DNA of 64,000 nucleotides from Lottia gigantea (Eukaryota > Mollusca > Gastropoda > Lottiidae). The stretch's first letter is position 1. Each line of letters opens with the position of its first letter. A program made the translations under genes and the position numbers. Shown in pieces: positions 1 through 14,064 of the stretch. The DNA is taken from assembly GCF_000327385.1 (NCBI RefSeq), contig NW_008708898.1:2764772-2828771 (forward strand), written 5' to 3'. The notes beneath the pieces are model-generated. The model had not been told where the DNA came from, ran no database searches, and saw nothing but the letters and a program-made list of their open reading frames with translations.

Positions 1-1359
1 TGAAATATACAGACTGCAGAACATTAAATCCATTTAATTGCTGTCTGTGTTTATTGATAACTAAATATAAATATTGTATTATTCTGATTATGATTGTGAT
101 ATGTCTGGAGGCTTCAGCATTTGTAATGAATGTTTGATGTATTTTGAGCTCATCTATAATAATTATACTTATTACTTAAGTACTTCAGGACATATCAATA
201 TGTAAATAAGTGCAGTAAAAAATATTGAAAAGGCCTCAAGACGCACAAAGGAGATACCAAATCAAACTAGGTAAGCTTCGTTGCTCTCTCTGCCAAAACA
301 CTTGATGCCACTTTGCAAACTTAATTCTTATAGACTCATTTCAGTGGTCTATCCAAGCAGTAAATTTGAAATCTATTGAATTTAAAGTTATCCAAATTTC
401 ATAACAGCCATTTGTAACAACCAAGACAAAAACCTTGATCTGAAGCTTTCAGTCAATGATAACTTTGATGTTGAAGCTATACCTGAGTGGCAAACAGATG
501 GAATTTAATAAATATTTGTTATCCATGATCCTGGCTTCTCATAAATGATTTCTGAACAAGGGTATGCCCTCATTTTACACATTGCCTTTGCCTTTATAGT
601 TCTTACCTTTCCAGAGCCCAAACAGAATCAAATTTTATTTCATATAACCTGATTTACAATCAGATTGATATTGTCACTGTAAAATCATTGACTTATCAAA
701 GAGCTTTACATCATACATGATTATCTAAAAGTTATGATGTTCCGATAGTAAGCCCTAGGCATATCAGTTAAACTGTCAAAATTTGAAGTAAACTTTTCTT
801 GAATGCAGAAAATTTCTAGCTGTCCATTGAATGGTTGTGTGGATTGTGTTTTATATGCTGGACTGCTCTGACCTGGACTCCTAATGGGTTATTAAGTTAC
901 TCTTCTATTAAGTTGCCTTTGAGGCTAAAAAGTGTGTAAATGAATATTGAGTTAGGAATTGATATTTTTGATGACATTCTGGTTGAGTAGTATTTTACAT
1001 CAAGTGAAGTAATCAATAGACTCTGCCAATTGGTTCTTGGTAATATCAGTCAGTCTGTGGAATATCAGGACACCTGCCTGTTGGTAGAATTTAATTAATT
1101 TTCTAACAGTTTCTCTATCTTCGACTGGGTAGGTTAATTTCATTATAATACACTTGATTTTCTTTTATTAACTTTGCCTTTGAAGTGTTTCTAATTGTGC
1201 TGTGGTATAATGTTGTTTTTCTTTGAATTTTTCTACTAGCAAGTTTATTGGGGTTTTTTGTGTAAGAAAATAAGATTTTTCTGATTGAATATTGCAGTTA
1301 AATTTATTAGATTGTATTTCACATTCCAAGTAAAATAAACCAGGGTTTTAAAATTTTCT
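1..1359. other. AT-rich non-coding DNA, no gene seen
   Basis: No long open frame, recognisable protein motif or tandem array is visible. CpG dinucleotides are rare: I count about two in the first 600 bases. The stretch could be intergenic or part of a long intron. Confidence 0.6.
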
Positions 1360-1686
1360 TTAAAGGGGCAGGTTCACCATTTTGATGAGTGATTTTGGTC
1401 TCAAAAATAAGTAAAAAGTTCTCAAAAGTACTAGAAATGGACAAAAATCGTATAATTCCTTCAAAAATATCTCAAACAAGGAATTTATCTTTCCATATGG
1501 CAGAGTCTTGAGAATGACGAGTCATCATTTTAACATTCAAATGTGGATAGTTCTGAACACACATTAGAAGGCTCAAATTATGACGGTGAGCTGTGTACAC
1601 TATTACTGATTGGCTTAGCTTAAAAAATCCCTGTTTCTGAGACTAAAGTAAAATCCTTCAAACGGATGACAAACCTGTCTCTTTAA
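1360..1686. mobile_element. MITE family A, full-length copy with TTAA ends
   Basis: A 327-bp element without coding capacity. The left end reads TTAAAGGGGCAGGTT, and the reverse complement of the right end reads TTAAAGAGACAGGTT. This gives terminal inverted repeats of about 15 bp, with looser similarity continuing inward (GTCTCA... near both ends). The terminal TTAA suggests TTAA target sites, as for piggyBac-type elements, but no transposase is present. Related pieces lie at 2911, about 32,790 and 35,346. It is the reference copy of the family in this window. Confidence 0.75.
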
Positions 1687-2910
1687 GACAGTCGATTTAG
1701 AATTTATGAAAATAAGAATAGATATTTGCAGAGAATATGCAAAGTGAGAAACATGTAACTGAAGAAATCTAGCGATATTGAGGTTTAACTAGTGAATCAT
1801 ACCAATTCACTTAAACATTATTTTATTGATTTTGTTAAGTTGGATTCACATGTTTTTAATTTTATATATCCCTCATTCATGACTATGAAATTCTGATGTG
1901 TCTGACCAAGTTTTTATTAGATATATAAGGAGACTGACTGTGATATTTATTTTAAACAATTACACGTGCAATACTCGCAAGTTTGTGATAAAAATACACA
2001 AGGTTTGAATTAATGCATTTAAAAGTCTGAAATGAAATTTAAAACCAATAGCCCTAAGGATATCCATTCATTTAATCTCTACTGAAGCAAGATTTTTTTT
2101 ATCTTTGGGCATTAATTTCTCATACTGCATCATTGTTTAATATTTGATAGAAATTTTTTTCCTTGTAGCTGCTACACAGACCTTCATTATATTGGTAGGT
2201 GCTAAATTTTAAAAAAAAAGTAACAACAAATCTGCAATTTTGGCTTTTTTACAAAAAAAACTTCCAAAATGACATAATATGGAGATTAAAATGAAATTTA
2301 TGTAATATAATTTCGTCTATGAGAATAAATTATCCTAATATATCAATCGAGGAGGGTGGGTGTTCTTAGATAAAACACCAGAAACTTGTCTTATCTCACT
2401 TTCTTTCTCAAATCTTAGCATAAATATTTGTAGAAGCAGTTGAGAAGATGGGGGTTAATTCTGTAAGGTAAACTTAACTCAACTGATTTAATCAGAAAAT
2501 GGAAAGAGATCAGTTAATGAGATCCATATGTTCTCAAGATTTCACTGATAGCGGCTATTTTTTGAAAATTTCAAATACTGTTGTAAACAAATCTTTACTA
2601 GTAAATTCCATTAAATTTTATTTCTTTACATTAGGGGTGAGTAAAGGTTGTGTACTGTGACCTCATTTCTTTAATTTATGAGTTAATTATATAGTGTCAG
2701 ATGTTAAAGCCATCTTTAAGTAAAGTTAAACTAATGTGTTGCTGAAAATTGTTATTAGGAATATGACCCTTGTCTAATGGACATTATATTGGTTAGAAAT
2801 TAGGATGAAAAATAGCTGTCATATTTGATAATACTGCCGAAGTGTCTGGCTGTCATTTTAAAAAAAGGTGATAATTAACCACTTTTATCAAGTTTTGCAG
2901 TTTTAAACCT
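1687..2910. other. AT-rich spacer between two MITE copies
   Basis: Low-complexity A/T runs and no gene or repeat array that I can recognise. Confidence 0.55.
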
Positions 2911-3180
2911 TTAAAGGAACATATTCGTCAGTTTTTAGGGGTTAATTGGTCTGGAATACATGTAAATTGTCTTCAGAAGTACTAGAAATATACTAAAATC
3001 GCTTAATTCCTTCAAAAATATCTCAAACTGGGAATTTCACTTTCTATTTCTGTATGTTTTTTCTCTATATGGCAAAGTGATCTATTTAACATGGATAATT
3101 CTGGGCACAAGTCACACATGGTTTTGAAGGCCCAAGTTTCAGTAGTGAGCTATTACTGATTGGCTTATCAAAATTTTTAG
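2911..3180. mobile_element. MITE family A, decayed copy
   Basis: It begins TTAAAGGAAC and runs parallel to the copy at 1360. Shared internal blocks include AGTACTAGAAAT, AATTCCTTCAAAAATATCTC and CTATTACTGATTGGCTTA, in the same order. The right terminal repeat cannot be recognised, so the right boundary is approximate. It is much more diverged than the first copy. Confidence 0.65.
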
Positions 3181-3328
3181 TAATGAAGTTGCGAGTGATT
3201 ATAAAATGAATTACTCTCAACATCTCTATCAAACAAATTCAGTAATATTTAAAAAGAACTATATGGATATTAAATAAATTAATTATGAATAGATACTTCT
3301 AAAATATTTATTACTTTCAACTTTCATT

Positions 3329-3407
3329 GGGTTCTATAGCTCAGACTGTAGCAAGTTAGATTGTTATTTGCTAGGTGATTAGGTTCTGTGCGTTTGAATC
3401 CTCAAGG
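3329..3407 (+). repeat. tRNA-like segment, probable SINE head
   Basis: A 79-nt stretch has a box A-like TAGCTCAGAC near its start and a box B-like GCGTTTGAATCC about 50 nt later. This is the spacing of a polymerase III internal promoter. No acceptor stem can be closed, so it is not a working tRNA gene. A tRNA-derived SINE relic is the best reading. Confidence 0.45.
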
Positions 3408-3619
3408 TAAGAAAAATTCTTATTCCTGTGCCAGTGATTCCAAGAGTGAGAGAAAAAAAGTTGGTTTTCATTGTTGAATATCCTGATCAAGGATATAATG
3501 ATATATCTTGTATTCCTAATGACAATGTCACATTAAACTTTGAGAGTAATAAATATTCTAGAATTTATCCATTATAAATGTTTTATTTATCTGTAACTTG
3601 TGCTTTTTATGTACAATTA

Positions 3620-5148
3620 AAGGATCAATGAATATTATCACTTTAACAGAGCTATTTGAAGGATGAATGAATATTACCACCCTAACAGAGCTATTTGAAG
3701 GATGAATGAATATTATCACTTTAACAGAGCTATTTGAAGGATGAATGAATATTAGCACTCTAACAGCTATTTGAAGGATGAATGAATATTACCACTCAAA
3801 CAGAGCTATTTGAAGGATGAATGAATATTAGCACTCAAACAGAGCTATTGAAAGATTAATGAATATTACCAGTCTAACAGAGCTATTTGAAGGATCAATG
3901 AATATTAGCACTCTAACAGAGCTATTTGAAAGATGAATGAATAATAGCACTCTAGCAGAGCTATTTGAAGGATCAATGATTATTACCACTCTAACAGAGG
4001 TATTTGAGGGATGAATGAATATTACCAGTCTAACAGAGCTATTTGAAGGATCAATGAATATTACCAGTCTAACAGAGCTATTTGAAGGATGAATGAATAT
4101 TACCACTCTAACAGAGCTATTTGAAGGATCAATGAATATTACCAGTCTAACAGAGCTATTTGAAGGATCAATGAATATTACCACTCAAACAGAGCTATTT
4201 GAAGGATCAATGAATATTACCAGTCTAACAGAGCTATTTGAAGGATCAATGAATATTACCAGTCTAACAGAGCTATTTGAAAGATCAACGAATATTACCA
4301 CTCTAACAGAGCTCTTTGAAGGATCAATGAATATTACCAGTCTAACAGAGCTCTTTGAAGGATCAATGAATATTACCAGTCTAACAGAGCTATTTGAAGG
4401 ATTAATGAATATTACCACTCTAACAGAGCTATTTGAAGGATCAATGAATATTACCAGTCTAACAGAGCTATTTGAAGGATCAATGAATATTACCACTCAA
4501 ACAGAGCTATTTGAAGGATGAATGAATATTACCACTTTAACAGAGCTATTTGAAGGATCAATGAATATTACCAATCTAACAGAGCTTTTTGAAAGATTAA
4601 TGAATATTACAACTCTAACAGAGATATTTGAAGGATGAATGAATATTACCAGTCTAACAGAGCTATTTGAATATTACCACTCAAACAGAGCTATTTGAAA
4701 GATTAATGAATATTACCACTCTAACAGAGCTATTTGAAGGATTAATGAATATTACCACTCTAACAGAGCTATTTGAAGGATCAATGAATATTACCACTCT
4801 AACAGAGCTATTTGAAGGATCAATGAATATTACCACTCAAACATAGCTATTTGAAGGATTAATGAATATTACCACTCTAACAGAGCTATTTGAAGGATTA
4901 ATGAATATTACCACTCTAACAGAGCTATTTGAATATTACCACTCAAACAGAGCTATTTGAAAGATTAATGAATATTACCAGTCTAACAGAGCTATTTGAA
5001 AGATTAATGAATATTACCAATCTAACAGAGCTATTTGAAGGATTAATGAATATTACCACTCTTACAGAGCTATTTGAAGGATGAATGAATATTACAAGTC
5101 TAACAGAGCTATTTGAAAGATTAATGAATATTACCACTCAAACAGAGC
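3620..5148. repeat. 39-bp minisatellite, about 39 copies
   Basis: Tandem units contain ATGAATATTACC, TCTAACAGAGC and TATTTGAAGGAT, with a period of 39 bp. Units vary at a few positions (ACTC/AGTC/ACTT; GATC/GATG/GATT), and two junctions near 4670 and 4930 are shortened. Because 39 is divisible by three, long open frames run through the array on both strands. They encode 13-residue repeats and are by-products, not genes. Confidence 0.95.
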
Positions 5149-8100
5149 CATTTTTCACCCCAATCTCTCACTGTATATATTTATGGTGTAATATTACTCT
5201 GAGTTAATTTGATAACTAATTTCTTTTCACCATGTGTTTAGTTGTTTTAGTTAAATCTGAACCTAAACACTGGAGATTATGTGCCGTGCTGTGACTTATG
5301 ACTTTTATATTAACTCCTCTTTCAGCTGGTCGGATTTCAGTATAACTCGTGTTTTCACTGAGTATTGTTCTATAATAATCTGGTTGAAGCTATCCAGGGA
5401 ATAGAGAGAAACTAGAGGAAATTATTGAATAAGAGAAGTGTAAAACTTGTTAAGTTGTTTATGATTTACTTGTCATATAGCGTTAGAGTGTTTGAATTAG
5501 GAAATTAAATTGGATTCCTTCAAGAAGAAAAGGTTTATTTTTTTCCAATTTTCTAATGTGTCACACTCAATCAATTACACAGTATTGGTGAGTAGAATTC
5601 GTTCTCTATTGCCAGATTACATTCTTATCTCATTAAACTATGCCATGTATCAATGTCACAGAATAACAAGTGAATGGAAGTGTTGCCTGAGCGTTGGTGA
5701 GTCAGTGACTTTGGAAGGTGCCAAAATCATACCAAATAGCCATAAAACCAGATTTGCTTCATATTGACTAAGGTCATCATTTTGTTCAATCACCTTCAGT
5801 TGATCATATATCTGTGTATTTTTTTTGGCTTATTTGATAACAATGATTACAGGCAGTTTGAGGTTATTGGAGTTGCAGGGTCATAATTTGTGCATTGAAA
5901 CCTGTTATTGAATGAATTGCCAGCCAATTTCAAACTTTCAACATTTGTTCAAAGGCTATCATAAAGACATTGAAGCTGTTGAAGAAAAACATAGTAAATG
6001 AATGCTATTTTGATTGCAAAAAAACTTTCTCTTCTATTTCAAACGAAGAGAAAGAAAGAGTTGTTCTTTTCATGTTTTCTTTTAAGAATTCTTTGATTCT
6101 TCCAGTTATCTGACAGCCTACATTTGTCTTGGAATTCCATGGTATCTTACAAGTTAGCTGTAAATTTAATGTGTTGGTACTTAGTTTAGTTAAGTCTTAA
6201 TGGATATCTAATTGGTCGTATGAAACCTAGAGCAATTTTCTTTCATAAGGAGTTAGTTTTCCAGTTGTGTTAAACATCTAAATGTGTGGCAGTTGTAATA
6301 AACATACAGACATTTTGACTAGAATTCAAATTTTTTATGGTTGAATTGGCTATATTCATGCCTTATTAAAGCTTTCAGTTGACAGATTTTTACGTGTAAG
6401 AACATTTTATTTTTTAAAAAGCCAACTCTTTGAGAGACAAGCGTTCAGAATAATAATATTTCTTATTCTAAAATATTCTGCAAGAGCATCTCTATCCGAT
6501 GTCATATTGTATGTAATGGACTCAAAAAGCTCCCAAGAATTTGTAAATGTCTTGGATAATTGCAAGAGAAATCGTGTATGATATAAGTGATGAATGATTC
6601 AGATCTAAATAAATATGCAGGTAAATAGTACCTAGCCTAATGTATTGTTTATAAAGTTTGGGCACCAGATGTGTTTATGCCTGCTGTCAATATTCTATTG
6701 CTGCCAGGAATCCCCAGAGTTCAGGGAATCCCCCTGAGGCCACATCTAAAGGTTTGTAGATCGAGATAAAAATAAACAATATAGGTATAGTTATATGATT
6801 AAAATCAGTTATATTTCCACATTCAGAACAAAGGAATAATTTGCAGCATCCTGTTTGATTCTTTTGTTCCATCTCTGAATCTGCTTTAGGTTTCCTGCAT
6901 ATTTTTCCAATTAGTGATTGAACTTTAACTGTAGATGGTAACAAGAGAAAATTTTACAGCACAAACGAAATTTGTAAGCCTTTTTTTTTCGCAATTGTAA
7001 ACTGATGTTTTAAGGTGATATGAGAATAACATTAACACAAAAAGCACAGGCCAAGGTCCTGGTTTTGGTGATTGTAAACAAATGGTTTCAGTTGTTGTTG
7101 GAACAAAGTAATCATAAAATTACATGTTATTCTTGTGGAATGATCCTAGATAGTTTTTTGGGATTCCTTTCATATTGACCTTGTAGAAGATATAAGTATA
7201 GATTGTAGTTAAGATGGTGTGTAATTGTGGTCACCACTGATGTCCAAGGATATCATATTAACATATATTCTATACACTTGTCAGTCATTTCTCCTATAAC
7301 CTATCAGGTGAAAACTAATTTTAATAGGTACATTGTTTTGTACTTGTTTCACCTGAATCTGACCTACAGGTAATAACCTAGGTAATAACCTCCCCAGGTT
7401 TAATATGGGTTATATTATCCAGTGAATCCTCCTCAGGATATAGGCTGAACTGTATCAATATTCTCAGATAATAATGTTTCAGTTTCTCACTGGACACCAA
7501 GGTGGTCTCTTTTTATTATATTTCTCATTCATTTTACGATCTGTTTTTAATCAGATTGTTGGTGTAGAATATTATGGGATGTAAATGTGTTGGTAGATTT
7601 CTATTCACTCAAATCATACAAAACAGTGGATATTAGACTTAGGTTCTGTTAAGTATAAGTGTAGTATATTACTATAAAGTTGAGTGCTATTTGGAATACA
7701 GTATCTGTATGTGTAGTATTTGAATTGGTCTTTACCACAAAATGTCACTTCATCATTATTATCATTATATATAAGTGAACCATTTATAATAAAAATACAA
7801 GTAAGCAATACAAATCTCTGACTTTCTTTTTTCAATTTAAAGTTATTTTTTTCTTTGCAATATTAAATTAACGTTTCAAAACTTTGCCCTACAATGATTT
7901 TCATTATTTTTTATACATGCATAGATCAATGACTTATTTAAACCTATTATCATATTAGTATATATTTGAAAGAGCATTAGAATGTACAGTTTGATCTTGC
8001 ATGTATTATACATGTAGTTCTATATACCAGTAGAAAGCAGTATAGGTTATCTCTCACAAAGACAATAGATAAAACATAATGTCAATTGTATGTATGTATA

Positions 8101-8689
8101 TATTTATATATAATTAGGTTGACTGTTTTAATGTGCATGAACATACCCTAATTATCATACAATTACATTTTTTTATTTTTAACACAGTATAGCAAATTGA
8201 AGAATTTGAAAGTGTTTTTGAGATCTGTTGACAGTTGTAAATCTGTCACCACAATGGATATTGTTATAACAGATATGTAAATACATTGCTAGAATAATGA
8301 TTTGACAGTTGCAAATCTGTCACTACAATAAAAACCTTAGTAATTTTCTGGTCCGTGGTAGACTCGATCCCATTGAATCCAATAATACTTGACCGCCCTC
8401 TCTATTATCTAGCTCATTAAGTATAATATATTCTAATCCTTATATATAGATGTTTATCTTTTCAGAACCTATTCATACTCTTTTCCTTTAGAACTGGTAA
8501 CAAGAAAACTTTCATATTATAGACTTTTGTTTATTGTAGATTACTCGTGGTTGTTTTTTTAACTTAATACTAACTATGCTAACTTCACCTTATCTTGTAT
8601 TGAACATTTATCTCTTTATTTGTGACCTTGGCCAGTGCTTTACATGGAAGTTTTTAGGAACTTCTTCACTCTTAACCATACATGTGTAC
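5149..8689. other. AT-rich non-coding DNA, no gene seen
   Basis: Short open frames at 5510-5767 (+) and 6687-6944 (-) have no recognisable domain, no splice context and AT-driven composition. CpG is sparse. A small duplication (ACAGTTGTAAATCTGTCAC-like) lies near 8230 and 8305. Confidence 0.55.
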
Positions 8690-9900
8690 AGGTCAGGAAA
8701 AAAAATCTGGAGATTGGGTGAAAAGTCGTGAGATTTTTCCAAAGCGCGTAAATTTGTGATTTGTAACTCCAAATTGATTGTTTTTTTCTTCTTTTTTTTT
8801 CAAACAAGCTTTAAGCCTTGTAAATTAATCATAGGCCTACATGACACAGTTAAAATTAACAATCTATAATCATGGATAATTCTAGAAATAGTGCCTGATA
8901 TTTCAAATTTAGAGGCCCAAAAAAAAATTGATATTATCATTCTTCAGTAGGCCCTATTGATTGAATCAAAAATAATGTCAAGGTGAAATGATGTTTGAAA
9001 ACAAGAAAGCAAGCATAATCCCAGCCCTCTAAATTAAATGGTACCGGTAGGCCTACATGTAATACCATATTAAAAATCAGTATGTTCTGAAAGCAATATT
9101 TAGTAAATAATATGTACTGGCAATGTTACTTTTTCCAAAGGTGTAATTCATGACATCTTAAATATCTCCAGTCCGATCATTAAATACTCTTCCTGCAACA
9201 CTCTCACGAAGTATTGAATTGAATTTTCCGCTTCCATTTTGACGTTTTTCGGAAAGGTAAGACTTGTAATAAGTAAGCCCGTTATGCAGGCAATCAAATG
9301 AATGTTTACAGGCTACAGTAAAATTACAAAACGATTTTATGAAACGAAGTTTGAGTTTACATAAGAATTAGACATCCAGTCGCGTATGATAATCTACCGA
9401 TAATGAAAAATAATTCTGAAATGACGTCTATGTTATATAGGCCTATTATAGACCTCTCAGATTGGCACTGACGGTATAAAATACTGAGAAGACTTCAAGA
9501 TTTCGTTTTTTAGTAAAAGTAGGGCTACCGTAAAATTTATTATAAAAGCGAAAGTAGAATCTACCGGATGTTGTTATAAAAAGCGTGTCATGTGGGCTTA
9601 AAATACACATTATCGGGTGAAAATAGATCAAATTACCATCATAATTGGGGGATTAATTAATCAGGCAATGATAATATTATTACATGATGAGATTAACGCG
9701 TGTTACTGGCAATTGAGATACAAGTGATGATAGATATTTTGTTGATTTATGGTAGAGAATTTGAACATTGAAAACGGTAGGTCCCCGTGAAAATTTTATC
9801 AGGAAAAAAAACCCAAAATCGGTAGAATCGGGTATCCCGCCAGTAGAGCGGTAGACAACATGCAAAAGCGGTAGAAACCTGACAACATCGATAGATTACA
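8690..9900. repeat. CpG-rich patch of unclassified repeat sequence
   Basis: Within a CpG-poor 26-kb domain this block carries dozens of CpGs and many CGGTAG/CTACCG motifs. Its right end (about 9830-9890) recurs inverted at 12,550-12,608, so at least part of it is a dispersed repeat. No coding domain is recognisable. It may be a relatively recent insertion, or a CpG-rich promoter or first-exon region of the downstream sulfotransferase gene. I favour the repeat because of the second copy. Confidence 0.45.
9830..9890 (+). repeat. Dispersed repeat, copy 1
   Basis: About 60 bp containing GTAGAGCGGTAGACAAC and ATGCAAAAGCGGTAGAA. It matches the reverse complement of 12,550-12,608 closely, including ACATGCAAAAGCGGTAGAAG. 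Confidence 0.75.
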
Positions 9901-12900
9901 CATGTATGCTCTTAACACTACAATGAATATTGTTGCATCCACCGCCATAAGAATATAAAATTACATAACGGATATGTAAATGTGCATAGCAGTAAATTAA
10001 TAACATATTTTTCAATTATTATGCATGCTATATGCAAGACAGGTATGCTATGCTTTTTTTTTTGTTTTGTGCCCTTTGAAATTCTAATGAAAAAAAACAG
10101 CCCCCTCCTTTTTCCTCCAGACTTTTACCATGGCATTAAATTAAGTAATTGGTCTAAACGTAAGTACTTAAAGTTAGTTTATTATAAACAGGTGTTACAG
10201 GCCAATCAAGAATTATTGTATTTGTTATATACTTTTACTGAACTATAGACCACATAATCAATATAAATGTTGGAAACAATATGTGTCACAGGATGGTTAA
10301 CTCTTCAAATGTGGGTTTCTTGTCAATGTAACGGTACTGTCATGGCTGTTTGGTACAACAACCTACAACCCTCATTCATTATTGTTAGTGCATCATCCCT
10401 AAGCGTTTAGCAGAAGTGATTATCTTGTCTTTGAATAAGATAATTTTTCTTCCAATATGTTTCACTGGTTTGAGGTCTCTTAGCTTGCTTTGACAAGCAG
10501 TTGTGACAAGGTAAAAAAAAAGTAGTTGAATTGGATGATTCTATCTTTTGGCAGTTTACGTCTGTAGTCAGACAAGCAGATACAAACCACATCTAGGGCT
10601 CTAGTTCCAGATTCTTTATGACCAATATTTTACATCAGTTGGTAATAGTGGAGATTACTCACTCTGGATAATGAATGGCTATAACAAATTATGTTTAAAG
10701 CTAGGAAGTACAATTGATTTATGTTGAATCACTTTCTTGAGAAATGAACATCTCCAGGAAGATTCTAATATATTTGGCGCCATGTATGACACAGTGGAGA
10801 TAAAATGCCAATATATCAACAATGTTTCTCTGGATACTTTTATTGGATCATTTTATAGGCAGGAATATTGAGGTTTTCACTTATTAAAGTTAGGGTAAGT
10901 GCATGTTTTAATAAACCAAGAGTCATGGGATCAATCCTTGCTAAAAGGGTGGTAAAACCTTGGATAATGTGTTGTGCTATGAGTGAATGAGCACTGGACA
11001 GGGTCAACTGTTAAGAACAGTTGCTTCAGAATTAGATGAGGAATCATACCTAAAGAACCAATGAGACAACAAAAATTGATGCTAAGTATCAAACTGACAA
11101 ACTTTCTAAAATTTATCCTACCACTTACATTGAAAGAAATTACGTCAAGTTAAAACTTTGAAGCATAACTTGTGTGACATCTCTCTTTATTGAATTATTA
11201 AAAATTCTTCATCTGAAGCACATTCCAGTATGTCAGTTTAATAATGGCCAGATCCCTGAGAGAATTGCCTGATTTGTAATAATTCTAACTCAACTTCAAA
11301 GGAATGTCTCATAAAATGGAATAGAAAATGACATGCCTGGTTTATTTATGGCTTTCCATTTATTCTGGAAGTGACAGTCTAGGAATTTCAACTGATTATT
11401 TTATGAAGCACTTGAAATAAAGTGGAAAAGCCATATTGGTTAATAATATAACATTGATTATTTTGAGTAGAAATGTATGAAAATTCAATGAAAATTACTA
11501 TATTTAAAGAATTAGATTGATTGAGAGTTATGTTGATTTGTTTTTATCAGACAAGAAGCTAATGATCAGAGGTAAATTCAAATTCAATTTGTACATAATG
11601 TTATTCTGAATATATAATTGTTGTTTCAATAAGAATTACTCAAGAAATATTTCAATGGATGTCAAATGGTTTGAGCAATACTGACATCATAATCTGGTTC
11701 ATTTTTATTATGAAATCTCAGGAATTTCGAACTTTGAAAATAGCAGTTTAAAGGCTGGAAAGTATCTTTGGAATCCCTAAAATTTAAAGTCATCAGATCA
11801 CCATATTTTATCTTTAAGAAACAGGGACTAAAAGTGTGGTGAATGATATTGTTCAACATAGAAGTTGACTTTAAACTACCAAACAAACAACAAAGTACAT
11901 TATTCCTTGGACAGTTTTTTTTTATTTATAAATGTAATTTTTGTTTTATATAACAGCTCTATTCTGAGACCATTATAATCACATCACATCTTGTGAATTA
12001 TTTTTGAAAATCATCCAACAATTCCATTAAAGAAATACTGTACATTATACAGCGCCTAATTCAGTTACTATTGTTTATTGAAACCTGAACAAAAGCCAGT
12101 AATATGAAGGATGTTTAGAATTAATGTGTGAAAAGGTTGTGTCTGATGACTGGGGAATATTACTACAATGTATAAACTAGGATTCTATAGTTTCTATTGT
12201 TTATATCATGTCATCATGAAAATTATGACTCCCATTTAACAGTTAAGAGTTGCAAAAAGATGGAATGGCCATTAAGCAGACTATGAAAGCTGGGAAAAGA
12301 TCAGACACAGTGTCTAATGCACTTTACGATGCGGGTGCAGGATATTTAATTCAGTAGAAAATATAGACAGCGAATAGGATTATACAAGGTATGGGTCTGG
12401 ATATGATCTGATACAATTGGCTTCTTCTATTTTCTGCTGTATCTTTTATCCTGCACCAAATCCCATACTTCATCTAATCAAACCTTTGAGCCAAATGATG
12501 TTCATCAGATTGAACAATGGTAAATCTATTCCCATACATGTGTATGTACCGATGTTGTCGTGCTTCTACCGCTTTTGCATGTTGTCCATCGCTCTACCGA
12601 CGGGATTGTATTCCTGTATGTATTGAAATATATTTAATGCTCGTTTGGCTCTGTGAAATTAGTACCAGTATGTATTAATAGCTCCACTATATCAGCATTA
12701 TGTTGTGATAAAACTCAGTGTCCTGTTCATGAAGAAAGATAAGCTACTATAACCCAACTGATTATAGGCGTTCATTTAACTTTTTTTTTTAACTTAATTC
12801 TTTAAAGGAGGGTTTAGATCTGAGAGCACTTTAAGAAATTTTGTTTTTATTATGGCCTAATGGAATCATAAAAACATTTGTCTATAGTTTGGTCTAGAAG

Positions 12901-14064
12901 AAATGTGAGAATCTCAGAAATCAACTCAAGACCATTAGATTTATCTGATTAACACAGACTAAAATCAGGCTGTGGCAGGAATGGTTTAGACATGATTCAT
13001 TTTGGAGATACTTACAGGATGAAAACCTATATTAAATATAAGATAATATTCAGAATATATCAAGTACAAGTTTTACAACTTTTAGAATATTTGAATACTT
13101 TTACACAATTTTTCATGATATTTTGCATTTCATAATTAGCATGAGGAAGAATCTTACGAGTGACAATTACTGTCACAATTTCTGTTTGAAATTTGAATTG
13201 ATATTTTTTGTGTAGTACATAACCTTAAAAGTTTTTATTCTATGATTTAGAAATAATCTGCACCAGCCTGTTTCTTATGAGAAGTTATCAGATTAAGGCC
13301 ACAATGACAGAGGTTAGAAGATAACATCTGGAGTTTTAGACTAGAGCAGGGTTGGTGTAATTGTCTGAATGTCCTCAAACCGACAAAAGTAACAATATTC
13401 TGTTATAATTAAATCATGGTCTTGTCTGACATGATAAGCATGCATATCTTCATTATATCAGATAGCATCAATTGAATATCAACCAGGTTTTGACCGGTGA
13501 GGCAATAAGAGTTCCAAACATATTATATCAACCTAAACACCAGGGTGGGATGAAGTCACTAACATTGTTTTTCATAGACAAGAAACGAACCATTTGGTGA
13601 GGACTGTTTGTTATGACAAGAATCTAATATCTACATGTGAACATTAAAAACATCCTGGCCAGTTGGAGGCTTTCCTATTTAAATTGAAATTTGGAATAAG
13701 AATTAGGAACTGTTGGTTTTGGTAAGTTGGATATATATCATAGGAATTGGAATTGCTGTTGTGTTGATATTTTGATTATTTCTGACACTAGATTTAATAT
13801 TTGATTGAAAATGTGTTGAATACTGTAAGTTATAAGTTAGATTGGTAAATTGTAAATCTGAATTGATTTGACCTAAGGCATATGAACAAATTAAGCGAAC
13901 TCACTGAACAGGTGCTTGTTAAAAAAGTGACATATTAAAAGATTATAATATTGAAATATTAAGTTATAATTATAGTTAACCTATTTATATTAAGAGAAGA
14001 GAAAACTATAGAAACATAAATAAATCAATATTTGATTGACCTTGTAGGACTTATACTCCATTCT
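9901..14064. other. AT-rich non-coding DNA, no gene seen
   Basis: Apart from the inverted repeat copy at 12,550-12,608, no array, gene or element is recognisable. The open frames here are short and lack family motifs. Confidence 0.55.
12550..12608 (-). repeat. Dispersed repeat, copy 2 (inverted)
   Basis: The reverse complement of this segment matches 9830-9890. It stands alone without the rest of the CpG-rich patch, so it is a fragment. Confidence 0.75.

Noticed and set aside
4093-4521. Open frame of 142 codons with 13-residue repeats
   Set aside because: It is a by-product of the 39-bp minisatellite. The opposite strand is equally open, and there is no start context or domain.
6687-6944. 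Minus-strand frame of 85 codons
   Set aside because: No domain, no splice context, and AT-rich composition; not distinguishable from chance.
8345-8385. Box B-like GACTCGATCCC motif suggesting a tRNA gene
   Set aside because: No box A or cloverleaf at the required distance.
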